From Spirochaetota bacterium (GTDB taxonomy: Bacteria > Spirochaetota > UBA4802 > UBA5550): a stretch of DNA of 64,000 nucleotides. Shown here one piece after another: positions 28,101 through 36,949 of this stretch. The notes beneath the pieces were generated by a model. The model saw only the letters and a program-made list of their open reading frames with translations, did not search any database and was not told the origin of the DNA. A program made the position numbers and the translations under genes. Numbering within the stretch: the stretch's first letter is position 1; every line of letters starts with the position of its first letter. The stretch is taken from assembly GCA_025457915.1 (NCBI GenBank), contig JALOTL010000001.1, forward strand, positions 186,001 through 250,000, read 5' to 3'.

Positions 28101-28703
28101 CCGGACCATCCCGGATTTTTTTTTCCATAACTGGGGTACAGTGTATGATCCCGGGAGGATCCTGTCCCTCAATCCTTTTTCTTTGAACAGTTCAAGGTAT
28201 AAATATGACTGGGCCTTTTCCATTTCAGTGCCATAGATGCCGGCGCCCGATAACCAGGATTCCGTCATGGGTTCGCGGTAGAGTTCATATGAAAGAAAAT
28301 ATCGGGATAACCTTGCTGATAGCTGCCAGGCTTTTTTTGCGCTCGGTTTGCCGTCCGCGGCATTATGAACGAGATACCTGTTGAGCGGCAGAAGTTCTTT
28401 CGACCCGCCGGTTATCAGGGCATATATTAAAAGAGCGAGCCGATCCTCCTTTAAAAGGGTCAAATCATCGGGCCCGAACAAAAGGCCCATTATTTTCCAC
28501 AAGCCATCATCCAGAATATTAAAGTTAATATTCGGCGAGATGCCGTTTTTTAAGGACATTTTCAACTGCAGCCATTTTTTCAGATATGGATTTGGTATTA
28601 TCACAACGGGGGGATTAAAGGGATCGGCGAATGCTGAAATTTCAGAAATGAATTTGTCCGACAGGTTTTCTATCAGGTTGCTGTAGTATAATTTAATTCC
28701 CAT
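25101..28703 (-). CDS. recC: exodeoxyribonuclease V gamma subunit RecC
   Basis: A 1200-residue protein matching RecC, the Chi-recognising subunit of RecBCD. The N-terminus MGIKLYYSNLIENL and the VVIIPNPYLKKWLQ segment are typical. So are the inactive-helicase-like regions, including EIAVMTPDIDRYSSVIKSVF, KIIYLLGMEEGIFP and a C-terminal nuclease-like fold lacking catalytic residues. Length is close to that of E. coli RecC (about 1120). The start ATG 28703 is 24 bp downstream of the HAD phosphatase stop, and its end overlaps recB by 11 bp. recC and recB are therefore co-translated parts of the same minus-strand transcript. Chi usage in this genome is unknown. Confidence 0.93.
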   Translation of the reverse strand: MGIKLYYSNLIENLSDKFISEISAFADPFNPPVVIIPNPYLKKWLQLKMSLKNGISPNINFNILDDGLWKIMGLLFGPDDLTLLKEDRLALLIYALITGGSKELLPLNRYLVHNAADGKPSAKKAWQLSARLSRYFLSYELYREPMTESWLSGAGIYGTEMEKAQSYLYLELFKEKGLRDRILPGSYTVPQLWKKKSGMVRAGKIKPANRRQVPEIFFFGKSQLSPFHVKMIYGIGAIANLSIFQINPCAEFWEDATTPAEDRWKRLRSTDVISGDDGDDLAEAEFENKLLKLWGKTARENLKLFSLLEEKASEEYEFISEWLYGDQNREPSTVLEHLQSQILFRKSFIEGSRVNQDKTIQIISCPDIFREVEGVYNSILCNLEHDSGLNMNEIAVMTPDIDRYSSVIKSVFSREPHIIDYSIIDATAGRESLYGKAVISLLNLAAGNFSRSEIFGLFTNACFQEKFGFTGEDVEYLLILTDSLNIHNSYNSIEKTAVPSDSNTWLFGLRRLRLGRIMNPHDSSNTLKDYKGILPYPDPYSNPELIGRFSSAIDLLHVKLTGLRDIERTSGEWADISMELLNEFLAVPAAAPGEKAIRDSLIEKIEAIKILDAENSKKSMKMEFIADYITDGIASLPANHAGYLFSGINISAMIPKRQIPFKIIYLLGMEEGIFPGEPDYSTLDLKNIRRTIGDITRIDADKYIFLETIISTREKLYISYVSKDLKRDKDFFLNSPVTQLAAYLNEHILSENIKQVGLPATGYSIKHLEKDPGESDYSDFVIMKNGSSIDLVNYSVEERKILITLRSFLDNARGPDDEEIKTDEGESPLNRFFQGRLKKNEARTPDKIIRLGIKDLSLFLYDPAVSFLRFHLGIFDRVPKDPTTQDDEPFFSGRGVFYGIASMIFDKLTDDGTDKFKPSQIIDEYRNYSLSGDTPSGEFQKTDMKKIASEIRTTFSSSRIKNFIDDKKALSFYKNIGFGSSANNPGFPSYYQSTDIPVKITGEEKKIEISGSLQHLWINPETGAGETLVLHHSDRPRIRSLLSQYLFFLSIQSGIIPDLSGVFNSNKFTINLAGKTGIWSIDFDISPDTARNTLITIIKDLLETAFPEMLPLELIASEKELNLSLYKSGDKEADRMRFAETLSSIIDEETGMLFAKYNPANLVRIINPDVHWDALDRVTRRCGIILESFYNARKNKPDES

Positions 28704-28727
28704 ACTGATTCCGGAGGGGACTTCATA

Positions 28728-29561
28728 TTATTGCATGACGCGTTGTCTTCTGGAGAGTATTGTATCAGGATCTATTTCCCCGACGTTGTTGAAGATATAA
28801 TCCGGCAGATAGGGGAATTTATCGGCCATCTTCAGAGAAGTAACCCCGGAAAGAACCAGGCAGCATGTCATACCCGATTCAAGTCCGCCGATTATATCCG
28901 TATCCATCCTGTCTCCGATCATGAAGCAATCCGCCGAGTGAAGGCCCAGTTTTTTTCTGGCCCAGTACATCATGGCCGGGTTGGGTTTTCCGATGAAGTA
29001 AGGGGTGACCCTTGTTACCTTTTCTATGGGCGCCACGAGCGCTCCGCACGCCGGGACCGGGCCCCTTTCCGTCGGCCCCGTGATGTCGGGATTGGTAGCG
29101 ATAAATTTGGCGCCCTCCCTTATGAGGTGCACGGCCTCAACGATTTTTATATAGTCGTATTGTTCCGTTTCTCCGACAATCACATAATCCGGTTTTTCAT
29201 TGGTTATTTTTATGCCGGCTTTTGTCAGTTCCGTCAGCAATCCGTTGCCCCCGATTACATAGGCCGACGCGTTTTCCTTCTGGTAGTTTAAAAAACTCAC
29301 TGTTGCCATGGAAGATGTATAAAAGTGATCGTCTTCGACGTCTATTCCGATTCTCGCCATTCTTGTTTTAAGCTCTGATGGCGTGTAATATGAATTATTG
29401 GTCAGGAACAGGAATTTGTGAGACCCGTTTTTTAATTTTTCGACGAAATTTTTTGCCCCTGGAATCAGTTGTTTTCCCTTATTTATGACCCCATCCATAT
29501 CGATGATAAAGCCTTTTGAAGGGTTTTCATCAGCCGTTCGTTTCATTATCCTTCCGCTCAT
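28728..29561 (-). CDS. HAD-IIA family sugar/nucleotide phosphatase (NagD-like)
   Basis: A 277-residue haloacid dehalogenase-type phosphatase of subfamily IIA. The nucleophile and acid are D21 and D23 in IIDMDGVINKG. Motif II is FLTNNSYY, the cap region holds ATNPDITGPTERGPVPACGA, and motif III/IV is IGDRMDTDIIGG. This matches the NagD / p-nitrophenyl phosphatase group, which hydrolyses small phosphorylated metabolites. The exact substrate is not predictable. The ATG at 29561 overlaps the stop of the upstream vWA gene in an ATGA. A second ATG at 29546 with GGAAGG close upstream is possible. recC follows after 24 bp. Confidence 0.88.
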   Translation of the reverse strand: MSGRIMKRTADENPSKGFIIDMDGVINKGKQLIPGAKNFVEKLKNGSHKFLFLTNNSYYTPSELKTRMARIGIDVEDDHFYTSSMATVSFLNYQKENASAYVIGGNGLLTELTKAGIKITNEKPDYVIVGETEQYDYIKIVEAVHLIREGAKFIATNPDITGPTERGPVPACGALVAPIEKVTRVTPYFIGKPNPAMMYWARKKLGLHSADCFMIGDRMDTDIIGGLESGMTCCLVLSGVTSLKMADKFPYLPDYIFNNVGEIDPDTILSRRQRVMQ

Positions 29562-31372
29562 TTTCTTTTTCTTATGAGATACTGATTGTTCCTGCCCGTT
29601 TTCTGCATTTCAAGAAACGTTTCCCTGTCTTTTGGACCATTCGGTTTCTCGTAATTCTCGATATTTGCTTTATATTCAATGATATTTATGGCCTGTTTTT
29701 TCATTTCTTTCGAGTTGATGGATTTAAGGATGTCTTTTATCCTTTTCAGGTTATCATCCATTTGCGATTTTGCTTTATTAAAATCACCCCTGTCGACCAG
29801 GTCTATGGATTCCTCCATTATGCCGGATGATGAATACATTTCAACGTCTTTTATAACTACTGGGTTTATTCCGTTTTTAACGAGGGAAAGATCAGGGGTA
29901 TAGATCAATCCTGCTTCCCTGTCAATCGTCACCCTCCCCCTGCTCCCGACCGCATCCGTATAAATATACCTCGCTTTAAGGATGCATGATGGGCCGTTCG
30001 GCTGCAGTGAGGGCTTAATCTTAAGCAGTATGAATTTTTTTTCACTAGATGCTATATCACCGATGTTTATCACTGCTTTTCCGGATCCCGTGCTTTTCCA
30101 TGGATAACCGAATACATCAGATATGGATGAACCTGATTCGGGACTGATCTCTATTGATGCGTTCTGGCCTACAACCGTCATCAGGCCGGACAGTTCGTTT
30201 TTAAAAATGAACGGGATCCTTTCAGAATCGTCAATGTAATAATAATTCGCCCTGCCGTATTCGGCAATTGCAGTCATCAGCTTTTCATTAAAATAATCAC
30301 CCAGTCCGAAGGTGGAGATGGAAATGCTTTTTTCAGTCCTGTTCCTGATATACTTCAACAATTCCGCCGGTTCGGTAATTCCCGCGTTGGCAAGGCCGTC
30401 AGAAAGCAGGAGTATCCTGTTGATCCTGTCCTGGCGGAAATTTTTTTCGATCAATTTGTAACCTGCGGAAATTCCGGCGCTCAGATTCGTGCCGCCTCCC
30501 GGTTTGATCGAGCGTATAAGCTTTATCAGGGGATCTTTTTCCTTTGCCTTTGTCGGGGGAATGGCCACACTGGCTTCATCGTCATATAAAACCAGAGAAA
30601 AAATGTCATCTTTATCAAGGCCGCTGATTATATATTCCAGCGCCTTTTTTGCGTAGTCGAGTTTGCCCCTGTAGGACATGGACTGGCTTGTGTCGAGGAC
30701 CACGGAAATATTGATCGGTGTTTTTGCTTTTTTTCCGCGGTATTCCTTTGCCTGGAAACCCAGTCTCAGGTAATATGGTTCATTGCTGCCTTCCGGATAA
30801 TACTTGTTAATCTGGGTCAATTCAGCGCTTATAAGATCGCCGCCCGGAACCGGTGTGTCAGGCTCTATATCCTTTCCGATCATTATTTTTTTTCCTGTCA
30901 TCCGGCCGATAATTCTTTCTGAAAGCGAATCAATCGCATCTATTATTTCGTCCTTGTTTCCGCACCTGAATTTATCAGCCAGAATGATTTTTCCTGTTTC
31001 GACATCGGCAAGCCTGACATCTATCCTCAATTCCGATCCCGCCTTGATTATGGCACCCGACAGGATCTGGCGCGCCGAAAGGAGTTTCCCGATTTTGTAC
31101 GCGTCGCTTTCCGTTATACCGGTCATGGACAGGCCCTGCTCCCTGAGTGTTTTCTTTATCCGGTCACGGTCAAGCACCGTGAGCCCGGCGGATTGTGCGA
31201 GATTGGTTGCGAAAATTTCCGGGATGGCGATTTTCAGGTATTCATATGATCCGTCGCCCGTGGCATTGCTGAAATCTATTACGGCAATTACATAGTCAGC
31301 TCCTGTTAAGGGAGCTCCCGTCAATAAAACGAAAGTTATCAATGCCGCGGCGCGGCCCCTGATGTGTTTCAT
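29558..31372 (-). CDS. exported protein with CsgG/TolB-like N-domain and vWA domain
   Basis: A 604-residue protein with a signal peptide (about 1-25, ending GAPLTGADY). Residues about 25-155 resemble the CsgG/FlgO/TolB-N group of envelope proteins, shown by VIAVIDFSNATGDG, GLTVLDRDRIKKTLREQ and LSARQILSGAIIK. A von Willebrand A domain follows (about 215-400) with MIDAS residues DTSQS and LLSDGLANAG and a GGGTNLSAGI segment. The C-terminal region (about 410-604) is beta-rich, then helical. It probably works in the periplasm or at the outer membrane in assembly of a surface structure. The gene is 4 bp after the beta-CASP RNase gene and overlaps the HAD gene. Confidence 0.82.
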   Translation of the reverse strand: MKHIRGRAAALITFVLLTGAPLTGADYVIAVIDFSNATGDGSYEYLKIAIPEIFATNLAQSAGLTVLDRDRIKKTLREQGLSMTGITESDAYKIGKLLSARQILSGAIIKAGSELRIDVRLADVETGKIILADKFRCGNKDEIIDAIDSLSERIIGRMTGKKIMIGKDIEPDTPVPGGDLISAELTQINKYYPEGSNEPYYLRLGFQAKEYRGKKAKTPINISVVLDTSQSMSYRGKLDYAKKALEYIISGLDKDDIFSLVLYDDEASVAIPPTKAKEKDPLIKLIRSIKPGGGTNLSAGISAGYKLIEKNFRQDRINRILLLSDGLANAGITEPAELLKYIRNRTEKSISISTFGLGDYFNEKLMTAIAEYGRANYYYIDDSERIPFIFKNELSGLMTVVGQNASIEISPESGSSISDVFGYPWKSTGSGKAVINIGDIASSEKKFILLKIKPSLQPNGPSCILKARYIYTDAVGSRGRVTIDREAGLIYTPDLSLVKNGINPVVIKDVEMYSSSGIMEESIDLVDRGDFNKAKSQMDDNLKRIKDILKSINSKEMKKQAINIIEYKANIENYEKPNGPKDRETFLEMQKTGRNNQYLIRKRK

Positions 31373-31376
31373 GTGT

Positions 31377-32978
31377 TCATAACTCGTCTATAATCATCGC
31401 GAGCATCTGCTTGGCGTCATTAATGTCTTCCTGCAGGTGCTTGATTTTTTTTATTTTATTTTCGTTTTTCGCGCGCTTGTACTTTTCGTTTATAGTGCTG
31501 ATGATTTCCGCGAGGCTCTCTATGTCCCTGTCAAGGGATGTGAAGGTGTCGGAAACGGCGTAACTGGCCACCTCAGTCTTCATGGTTTCAAGGTCAACTA
31601 TTTCGCCCCAATCCGGCACATGGGTCGTGAACCCGTACCTTGTCCGCAGCTCGTCAGCAAGGCTTGTCGACGCTTCGCCTTCGCCATGTATCACGAAAAC
31701 CCTGAGCTTGGGATTGCTTATCTTTCCGGCCCATTCAAGCAGGCCATTTCTGTCGGCATGGGCCGAGAAGCCACCGAGGGTATGGATTTTCGCATTCACG
31801 ATAACATCCTCGCCGTAAATCCTCACCTGTTTGGCGCCGTCAACAAGCCTTCTGCCGAGTGTTCCTTCCGCCTGGTACCCTACGAAAACGACACTTGAAT
31901 CGGGCCTGTAAAGATTGTTCATCAAATGATATTTTATCCTTCCCGCGTTGCACATCCCGCTGGCTGAAATAATTATTGCGCCGGATGCCTCATCGTTGAG
32001 TTTTTTAGAATCAGCGGTTGTTCTTACGAAACGAAGGCTGGGAAAATCCAGAGGACTTTCGCCTGATGAAAATATCTGTTTTATTTCATCATCAAAACAG
32101 TCGCTGTTCTTTTTGAATATTTCTGTTGCTGAAATAGCGAGCGGTGAATCGATATAGACGGGGATGACAGGTATCTTTTCGCTTCTGAAAAGCTTCGACA
32201 GGAGGTAAATTATCTCCTGGGTCCTTTCTATTGCAAAGGACGGAATGACTATGTTGCCGGGCCCCTTGTGGGTTTCGTTTATTATGCTGATGAATTCAGT
32301 CTCGGTGTCTTCCTTGCTTTTATGCAGCCGGTCGCCGTAGGTGGATTCAATCAGCAGAATATCCGCGTCCTCCACGATATCAGGATCCCTGATTATGGCT
32401 GATTCCTTTTGACCGATGTCTCCGGAAAAAACAACCTTGGTTTTTTTATCCCCTTCTTCAATCCACATCTCCACGAATGAAGATCCGAGTATGTGCCCCG
32501 CGTCCCGAAACCTGATATGCACCCTTGGATTGATCTGTATGGTGTCGCCGTAGTTCACCGGCACGAAATTGGACAACGATTTTTCCGCGTCATCTGCCGT
32601 ATAAAGAGGTTCGACCGGCTCAAGATCGAGTTTTTTACGTTTTTTGTTTATCCATTTCGTATCCATTTCCTGTATGTGCGCACTGTCAGGGAGCATTATC
32701 GAGCAAAGGTCTGCCGTGGCCTGGGTCGCGTATATGTTTCCATAGAAGCCGTTTTTGACTAATTTAGGTATCAGGCCGCTATGGTCTATATGTGCATGGG
32801 TCAGTATCAGGGAATCAATTTTACCCGGATTATAGATCAGGTTCAGGGAATTTCTTTCCTTAAGCTCCTTGCTGCCCTGGAACATTCCGCAGTCAACCAT
32901 TATGGTGAAATCGTCATCTTTAATAATATAAGACGAACCTGTCACAGATTTTGCTCCGCCAACGAATTCAATTTTCAT
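31377..32978 (-). CDS. metallo-beta-lactamase fold, beta-CASP RNase family protein
   Basis: A 533-residue protein related to the cleavage-factor (CPSF-73/Ysh1) branch of MBL-fold nucleases. The zinc motif HAHIDH is at 61-66, with a further metal histidine in RDAGHILGSS and an aspartate in FSGDIG. The beta-CASP cap begins with IESTYGDRLH. The A/B/C motifs include SFAIERTQEI, SASGMCNAGRI and GGFSAHADRNGL. These motifs indicate an RNA-processing nuclease. A ~60-residue basic/acidic helical tail follows the catalytic part. ATG 32978 is preceded by AGGGGT. The gene heads the minus-strand train vWA-HAD-recC-recB and diverges from the 33116 gene over 137 bp. Confidence 0.9.
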   Translation of the reverse strand: MKIEFVGGAKSVTGSSYIIKDDDFTIMVDCGMFQGSKELKERNSLNLIYNPGKIDSLILTHAHIDHSGLIPKLVKNGFYGNIYATQATADLCSIMLPDSAHIQEMDTKWINKKRKKLDLEPVEPLYTADDAEKSLSNFVPVNYGDTIQINPRVHIRFRDAGHILGSSFVEMWIEEGDKKTKVVFSGDIGQKESAIIRDPDIVEDADILLIESTYGDRLHKSKEDTETEFISIINETHKGPGNIVIPSFAIERTQEIIYLLSKLFRSEKIPVIPVYIDSPLAISATEIFKKNSDCFDDEIKQIFSSGESPLDFPSLRFVRTTADSKKLNDEASGAIIISASGMCNAGRIKYHLMNNLYRPDSSVVFVGYQAEGTLGRRLVDGAKQVRIYGEDVIVNAKIHTLGGFSAHADRNGLLEWAGKISNPKLRVFVIHGEGEASTSLADELRTRYGFTTHVPDWGEIVDLETMKTEVASYAVSDTFTSLDRDIESLAEIISTINEKYKRAKNENKIKKIKHLQEDINDAKQMLAMIIDEL

Positions 32979-33115
32979 TGATTACCCCTGTCGCATTGTA
33001 TTAGACTCCTGATAGGTTATTATGGAGATGTGTTTTTTTCAATAATTTAAAAAATTTATTTTAATAATTGATATTGTCTGCTAAATGAAGATGATTAATA
33101 AAAAAGGCGGTTAAA

Positions 33116-34240
33116 ATGGGCACCAAGGCATCATATGCGGATAACTCCGTTAAAATATCATCTTCAAGAATGTCATTCTGGCTGGTAGCCATATTCGGCA
33201 TGCTGATGCTTGGGGCCGGTATTTATTTTTTCGGGAGGCTGCATCCCTACGACAATCTTCTGCTTGGGTTCGGCATGATCTTCACCGCGGGTGGGCTGTT
33301 TTTTTTCATGAGCTCTGAATACCACAAGATAATAATCGACAGAAGCCAGGGTTCCATAAGCATTCTTGAATCGTCAAACAGGGCCATTGTGCCGCTGAAA
33401 ATTCCCATAAACTATTATTCTCTCATTTCAATACAGGAAAATCTTTCCGGGGGCCCGTCGGAAAGATTAAGCGTCAGTTTTGATATCAGCCTTGTGAACA
33501 GGTTCGGGTCGTCTCTTTCTCTGGCCAACTTTTCGAACAGGGACAGGGCTTATGATTTCGGAAAAAGGCTGCAGGATATAACGGGTCTGGATCTTGCTGC
33601 TGAAAGCTTTATCAAAGAGGTTAAAGATGCAGGATTCAGGGGGGTTCCCATACCTGTTGAAAACAGGGCGGGGTTCAAGAAAATGGATAATGCCAATCTC
33701 ACAACATTGATCTGGAAGAGCAATTATAGCATTCTTCAATACTTGTTAATGGCCGCGATATTATATGGTTTTTTTCATATATTTAATTTTGTTCTCCTGT
33801 CAGAAATCGGTTCTTCTGGAATGAATGCAGTGCTTTACGCCCTGTTCGGTTTCATTTGCGCTGTATTCTTAATCATAATGGCATTCAATATGCTGGGCAG
33901 GTTTTATCTGCTGGTTTCACCTGACGGTCTGGAATATTATTCAAAAATATTCGGAAGAAAAATCGGGGAAAGAAAGATGGCAAGAGGCGACGTCGCATTT
34001 ATTAAAAACACCATCAATATGACCACCGAAGGTATAGCCGTCATAAGCAGGCAGGGTGTCGGCCTGATTAACAGGCTCCTGAAAGCGGCAAGGGAGGGCG
34101 ACGAGTCGCCGATGAAATTTTTCAGTATGGCCGATGAAATTTTATCGCTAAAGGACGAAATGCTGGTTCTGAACACCTCCTCGCTTTCCATATCGGAAAA
34201 ACTGCTTATCGAAGAAGAGATATTGAAGAAAATGAAATGA
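33116..34240 (+). CDS. hypothetical multi-pass membrane protein
   Basis: A 374-residue protein that I do not recognise. Two close TM helices lie near 20-70, then a ~110-residue soluble part, then two more TM helices near 205-270. A C-terminal cytoplasmic stretch of about 100 residues ends in a charged helix, LLIEEEILKKMK. The alternation of TM hairpins with regions such as EYHKIIIDRSQGSISILESS and FYLLVSPDGLEYYSKIFGRK, which look like two PH-like bPH beta-domains, suggests an internal duplication; this is only an impression. The start ATG has GGCGG 6 bp upstream. It stands alone between a divergent RNase gene and the convergent ruvC (3-bp gap). Confidence 0.7.
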   Translation: MGTKASYADNSVKISSSRMSFWLVAIFGMLMLGAGIYFFGRLHPYDNLLLGFGMIFTAGGLFFFMSSEYHKIIIDRSQGSISILESSNRAIVPLKIPINYYSLISIQENLSGGPSERLSVSFDISLVNRFGSSLSLANFSNRDRAYDFGKRLQDITGLDLAAESFIKEVKDAGFRGVPIPVENRAGFKKMDNANLTTLIWKSNYSILQYLLMAAILYGFFHIFNFVLLSEIGSSGMNAVLYALFGFICAVFLIIMAFNMLGRFYLLVSPDGLEYYSKIFGRKIGERKMARGDVAFIKNTINMTTEGIAVISRQGVGLINRLLKAAREGDESPMKFFSMADEILSLKDEMLVLNTSSLSISEKLLIEEEILKKMK

Positions 34241-34243
34241 GAA

Positions 34244-34711
34244 TTATTTACGGCCGGCACGGAATGAATGGCATGCGGCTATGGCAAGGGCATCCGCCGC
34301 GTCATCCGGCCGCGGTATATCCTTAAGCTTGAATATTTTTTTTATCATCACCTGCATCTGTTCCTTGGAAGCCTTTCCGAATCCGGTAATGGCCTGCTTG
34401 ACCTGAACGGGGGTGTATTCTTCGATTTTAAGGCCGGATAGCGTCAATGTCAGCCTGATTACGCCTATGGCCTTGGCCACATCGAGTGCCGTTTTAGCGT
34501 TTTTTGAAAAATAGATTTTTTCAATCGCTGCGCTATTCGGCCTGTACCTGGAAATGATTTTCAGCAGTTCTTTGTGGATTTCGAGAAGTCTGTCATCGAA
34601 GGCAAGGTCCGGACCCGTGTTAATCGTACCGTAATCTATCAAAAGAAGGTTGTTATCGATGACGGACCAGCCTAGAATCGCATAGCCCGGGTCGATACCG
34701 ATTATGGTCAC
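34244..34711 (-). CDS. ruvC: Holliday junction endodeoxyribonuclease RuvC
   Basis: A 155-residue RuvC resolvase, which cuts Holliday junctions symmetrically in recombination and repair. The four acidic catalytic residues are visible: D7 in GIDPGYAILG, E64 in AAIEKIYF, and D137 and D140 in RPDDAADALA. The start is GTG 34711, which overlaps the TGA of yebC by 4 bp (GTGA). No upstream ATG keeps the DPG motif at the N-terminus. The yebC-ruvC order is common in bacteria, but ruvA and ruvB do not follow here. It converges on the membrane protein at 33116-34240 with a 3-bp gap. Confidence 0.95.
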   Translation of the reverse strand: MTIIGIDPGYAILGWSVIDNNLLLIDYGTINTGPDLAFDDRLLEIHKELLKIISRYRPNSAAIEKIYFSKNAKTALDVAKAIGVIRLTLTLSGLKIEEYTPVQVKQAITGFGKASKEQMQVMIKKIFKLKDIPRPDDAADALAIAACHSFRAGRK

Positions 34712-35463
34712 TTACCCTCGCTGATCTTCATCATTATATCGTCCGATATGTCATAGTTGGAATAAACATTCTGGACATCATCGTTGTCTTCCAGTGTTTC
34801 TATCATTCGAAGGCACTGGGAGGCTTTTTTTTCATCGAGGGTCACTGTAGTCTGGGGGATGAAAGTGATTTCATTGTACAACAGGTTGTATTTTTTCTCC
34901 GACAGAACGTCATATACCGCATTATAACCTTCAGGTGTTGTCGTAACCACGACATTGCCGTCCTCGGTCTTGATGTCGTCGATGTCGTAATCGACCAGGA
35001 GTTCCATTGTCTGATCTTCATTAGTCTGGCTTCCGTCGATGATGATCATCCCCTTTCGCAAAAAGAGGTATCCGACGCAGCCTGTTTCCCCGAGGCTGCC
35101 GCCGTTTTTGGAGAAAGCCGATCTTATTTCCGCTGTAGTCCTGTTCCTGTTCTCGGTAAGGCTGTCGATCAATACCGCGACCCCGCCCGGACCGTATCCT
35201 TCGTATCTTATTTCCTCATAAGTAACGCCTTCCAGCGATCCCGTGCCCTTTTTTATCGCGCGGTCAATGTTATCATTCGGCATGTTGTTCGATTTGGCTT
35301 TCAGAATCGCGGTCCTGAGCCTGGGATTGGCATTTATATCATCCCCGCCCATTTTTGCCGCCACGGTAATTTCCCTGATGAGTTTCGTGAATATGGCGCC
35401 TCTTTTCGCGTCCAGAGCGCCTTTTTTTCTTCTTATTGTTGCCCATTTGGAATGACCAGACAT
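34708..35463 (-). CDS. yebC: YebC/PmpR (TACO1) family protein
   Basis: A 251-residue protein of the YebC/TACO1 family. It begins with the invariant MSGHSKWATIRRKKGALDAK and continues with RGAIFTKLIREI, KSNNMPNDNIDRAIKKG and YEGYGPGGVAVLI. The family was annotated as a transcription regulator, and members have been linked to translation of difficult proline-rich stretches. The ATG at 35463 has an AAGGAGAG Shine-Dalgarno 8-12 bp upstream. Translation is coupled to ruvC. Identity is secure; cellular role is inherited from the family. Confidence 0.95.
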   Translation of the reverse strand: MSGHSKWATIRRKKGALDAKRGAIFTKLIREITVAAKMGGDDINANPRLRTAILKAKSNNMPNDNIDRAIKKGTGSLEGVTYEEIRYEGYGPGGVAVLIDSLTENRNRTTAEIRSAFSKNGGSLGETGCVGYLFLRKGMIIIDGSQTNEDQTMELLVDYDIDDIKTEDGNVVVTTTPEGYNAVYDVLSEKKYNLLYNEITFIPQTTVTLDEKKASQCLRMIETLEDNDDVQNVYSNYDISDDIMMKISEGK

Positions 35464-35518
35464 ATCATTCTCTCCTTGATGTGGTTCATTTTAAAATAAA
35501 CGCATGGATGGCAATTTT

Positions 35519-36808
35519 TTAATAGCCCCGTTTTATTTTCAACATTATTTTTGTGATCTTTTCCCTTGCGTCGTTGGAATTGTAATCAAAGGAAATGGCC
35601 ATCCTGTAATACTTCATGGCCTCTTCGAGTTTTTCAACTCTTTCAAAGGAATCGGCAATGTTCCATCTTATTCTGCCTGAATTGAACTTATTGAATTCAT
35701 TCTGGCGCTGTTTCAAAATTATTTCCCTTTTCCCGAGTTCCTCTAAAAGAGTTTCATATTCGTCATATTTGTCGAAATCCTGTTCTTTCAGAAGAAAGGA
35801 TTTAAGCGCATTTATTTTATTTTTTAATTCATCAATTTTTTCCCTTTTCTGTTTTATGTCGGATTCAATCATTTCCTGATATTTTATCGTTTCCAGATAA
35901 TATGAGGCCGCTTCGACAAATTCCAGATTGTTCATCGCCATGTCGCCCTTGTATTCGTATGATTTTGACCTGCGGAAGATTTCAGCTTCAGGAAGCCTCT
36001 GCAGGGCCCTGTTAAGGCAGGTTTCCGCCAGCTGATAATTTCCCGTTCTCAGATAGGCAATATGGCCGAGGGCAAACTGGATGTGTCCGTCTTCCGGTTT
36101 CTTTTTCAGATATTCCGCATAATATTTTTCAGTTTCCAGGTACCTGCCCAGGTCTTCGTTGAGATTACCCAGCATGAGATAAATTTCAGGCGGGAAATCA
36201 TCGGCTGATTTTATGTACCGTTCCAGATGGAATGCTGATTTTTTTTTCTGTGAGGTATTATACAGGGCCTTTCCCAGTTCCAGTGAATATTCATTTTTGC
36301 CCGGGTTGAGCGTGTAGGCTGTTTCCAGCGAGTTGACGTAAGCGTTGAACTGGTTTGTTTTTTTATAAACTTGTGATATCTCGTAATAAACAATATCATC
36401 TTTATTATATTCAATCAATTTGAATCGAAGGGATTGAATATAGTGATTCAGAGAAATGTCATATTTCGACAGCTTATAGTAGTTCCTTCCCGCGTAAAGG
36501 TGGAGGTTGAATATTTCGCTGTTGTCCTCGATGAAAAAGCCCCTGGCCTTTCTGTTCCTGAACAGCTCTCTGAGGTCTATTTCCTTTACTATGTCCCTTG
36601 TCGTGATGAATCCGGTTGGAACTCTTTTATCTTCCACCCTCTTTGAATAAAAACCGCTTAATTTTTTTTCGATGATTTCAAGGGATTTTTTATTTTCCCC
36701 TGATTCGTAAAGCGGCGCATAATCTGCAACGGGCTTTTCCTGTGAAAAAACAGGGCCAAAGGGCAGCAGAATGGCCAGCGTCAATTGTATGATTGTTTTT
36801 TTTAGCAT
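35519..36808 (-). CDS. exported TPR-repeat protein
   Basis: A 429-residue protein with a signal peptide (about 1-22, ending GPVFSQ), so it is probably periplasmic. The middle part is made of tetratricopeptide-like helix pairs, including HYIQSLRFKLIEYN, SLETAYTLNPGKN, YYAEYLKKKPEDGHI, TCLNRALQRLPE and YYRMAISFDYNSND. A coiled-coil insertion (about 315-375, with KQKREKIDELKNKINALK) interrupts the repeats. It probably is a scaffold for protein contacts; no enzyme motif is seen. It is 55 bp upstream of yebC on the same strand and 141 bp downstream of the HAMP-SpoIIE phosphatase gene. Confidence 0.8.
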   Translation of the reverse strand: MLKKTIIQLTLAILLPFGPVFSQEKPVADYAPLYESGENKKSLEIIEKKLSGFYSKRVEDKRVPTGFITTRDIVKEIDLRELFRNRKARGFFIEDNSEIFNLHLYAGRNYYKLSKYDISLNHYIQSLRFKLIEYNKDDIVYYEISQVYKKTNQFNAYVNSLETAYTLNPGKNEYSLELGKALYNTSQKKKSAFHLERYIKSADDFPPEIYLMLGNLNEDLGRYLETEKYYAEYLKKKPEDGHIQFALGHIAYLRTGNYQLAETCLNRALQRLPEAEIFRRSKSYEYKGDMAMNNLEFVEAASYYLETIKYQEMIESDIKQKREKIDELKNKINALKSFLLKEQDFDKYDEYETLLEELGKREIILKQRQNEFNKFNSGRIRWNIADSFERVEKLEEAMKYYRMAISFDYNSNDAREKITKIMLKIKRGY

Positions 36809-36949
36809 TTTATTGATTATGGAATTTTATGCCGTTAAATCGTCCGGATTTAAATGAAAACACTTCTCCCATTAATATTATCGGATTACTTTCCGGCATT
36901 ATGAACTTTTTTGTGGGCTGTATACCGGAGGGGAAACGGCCTGTTTATA

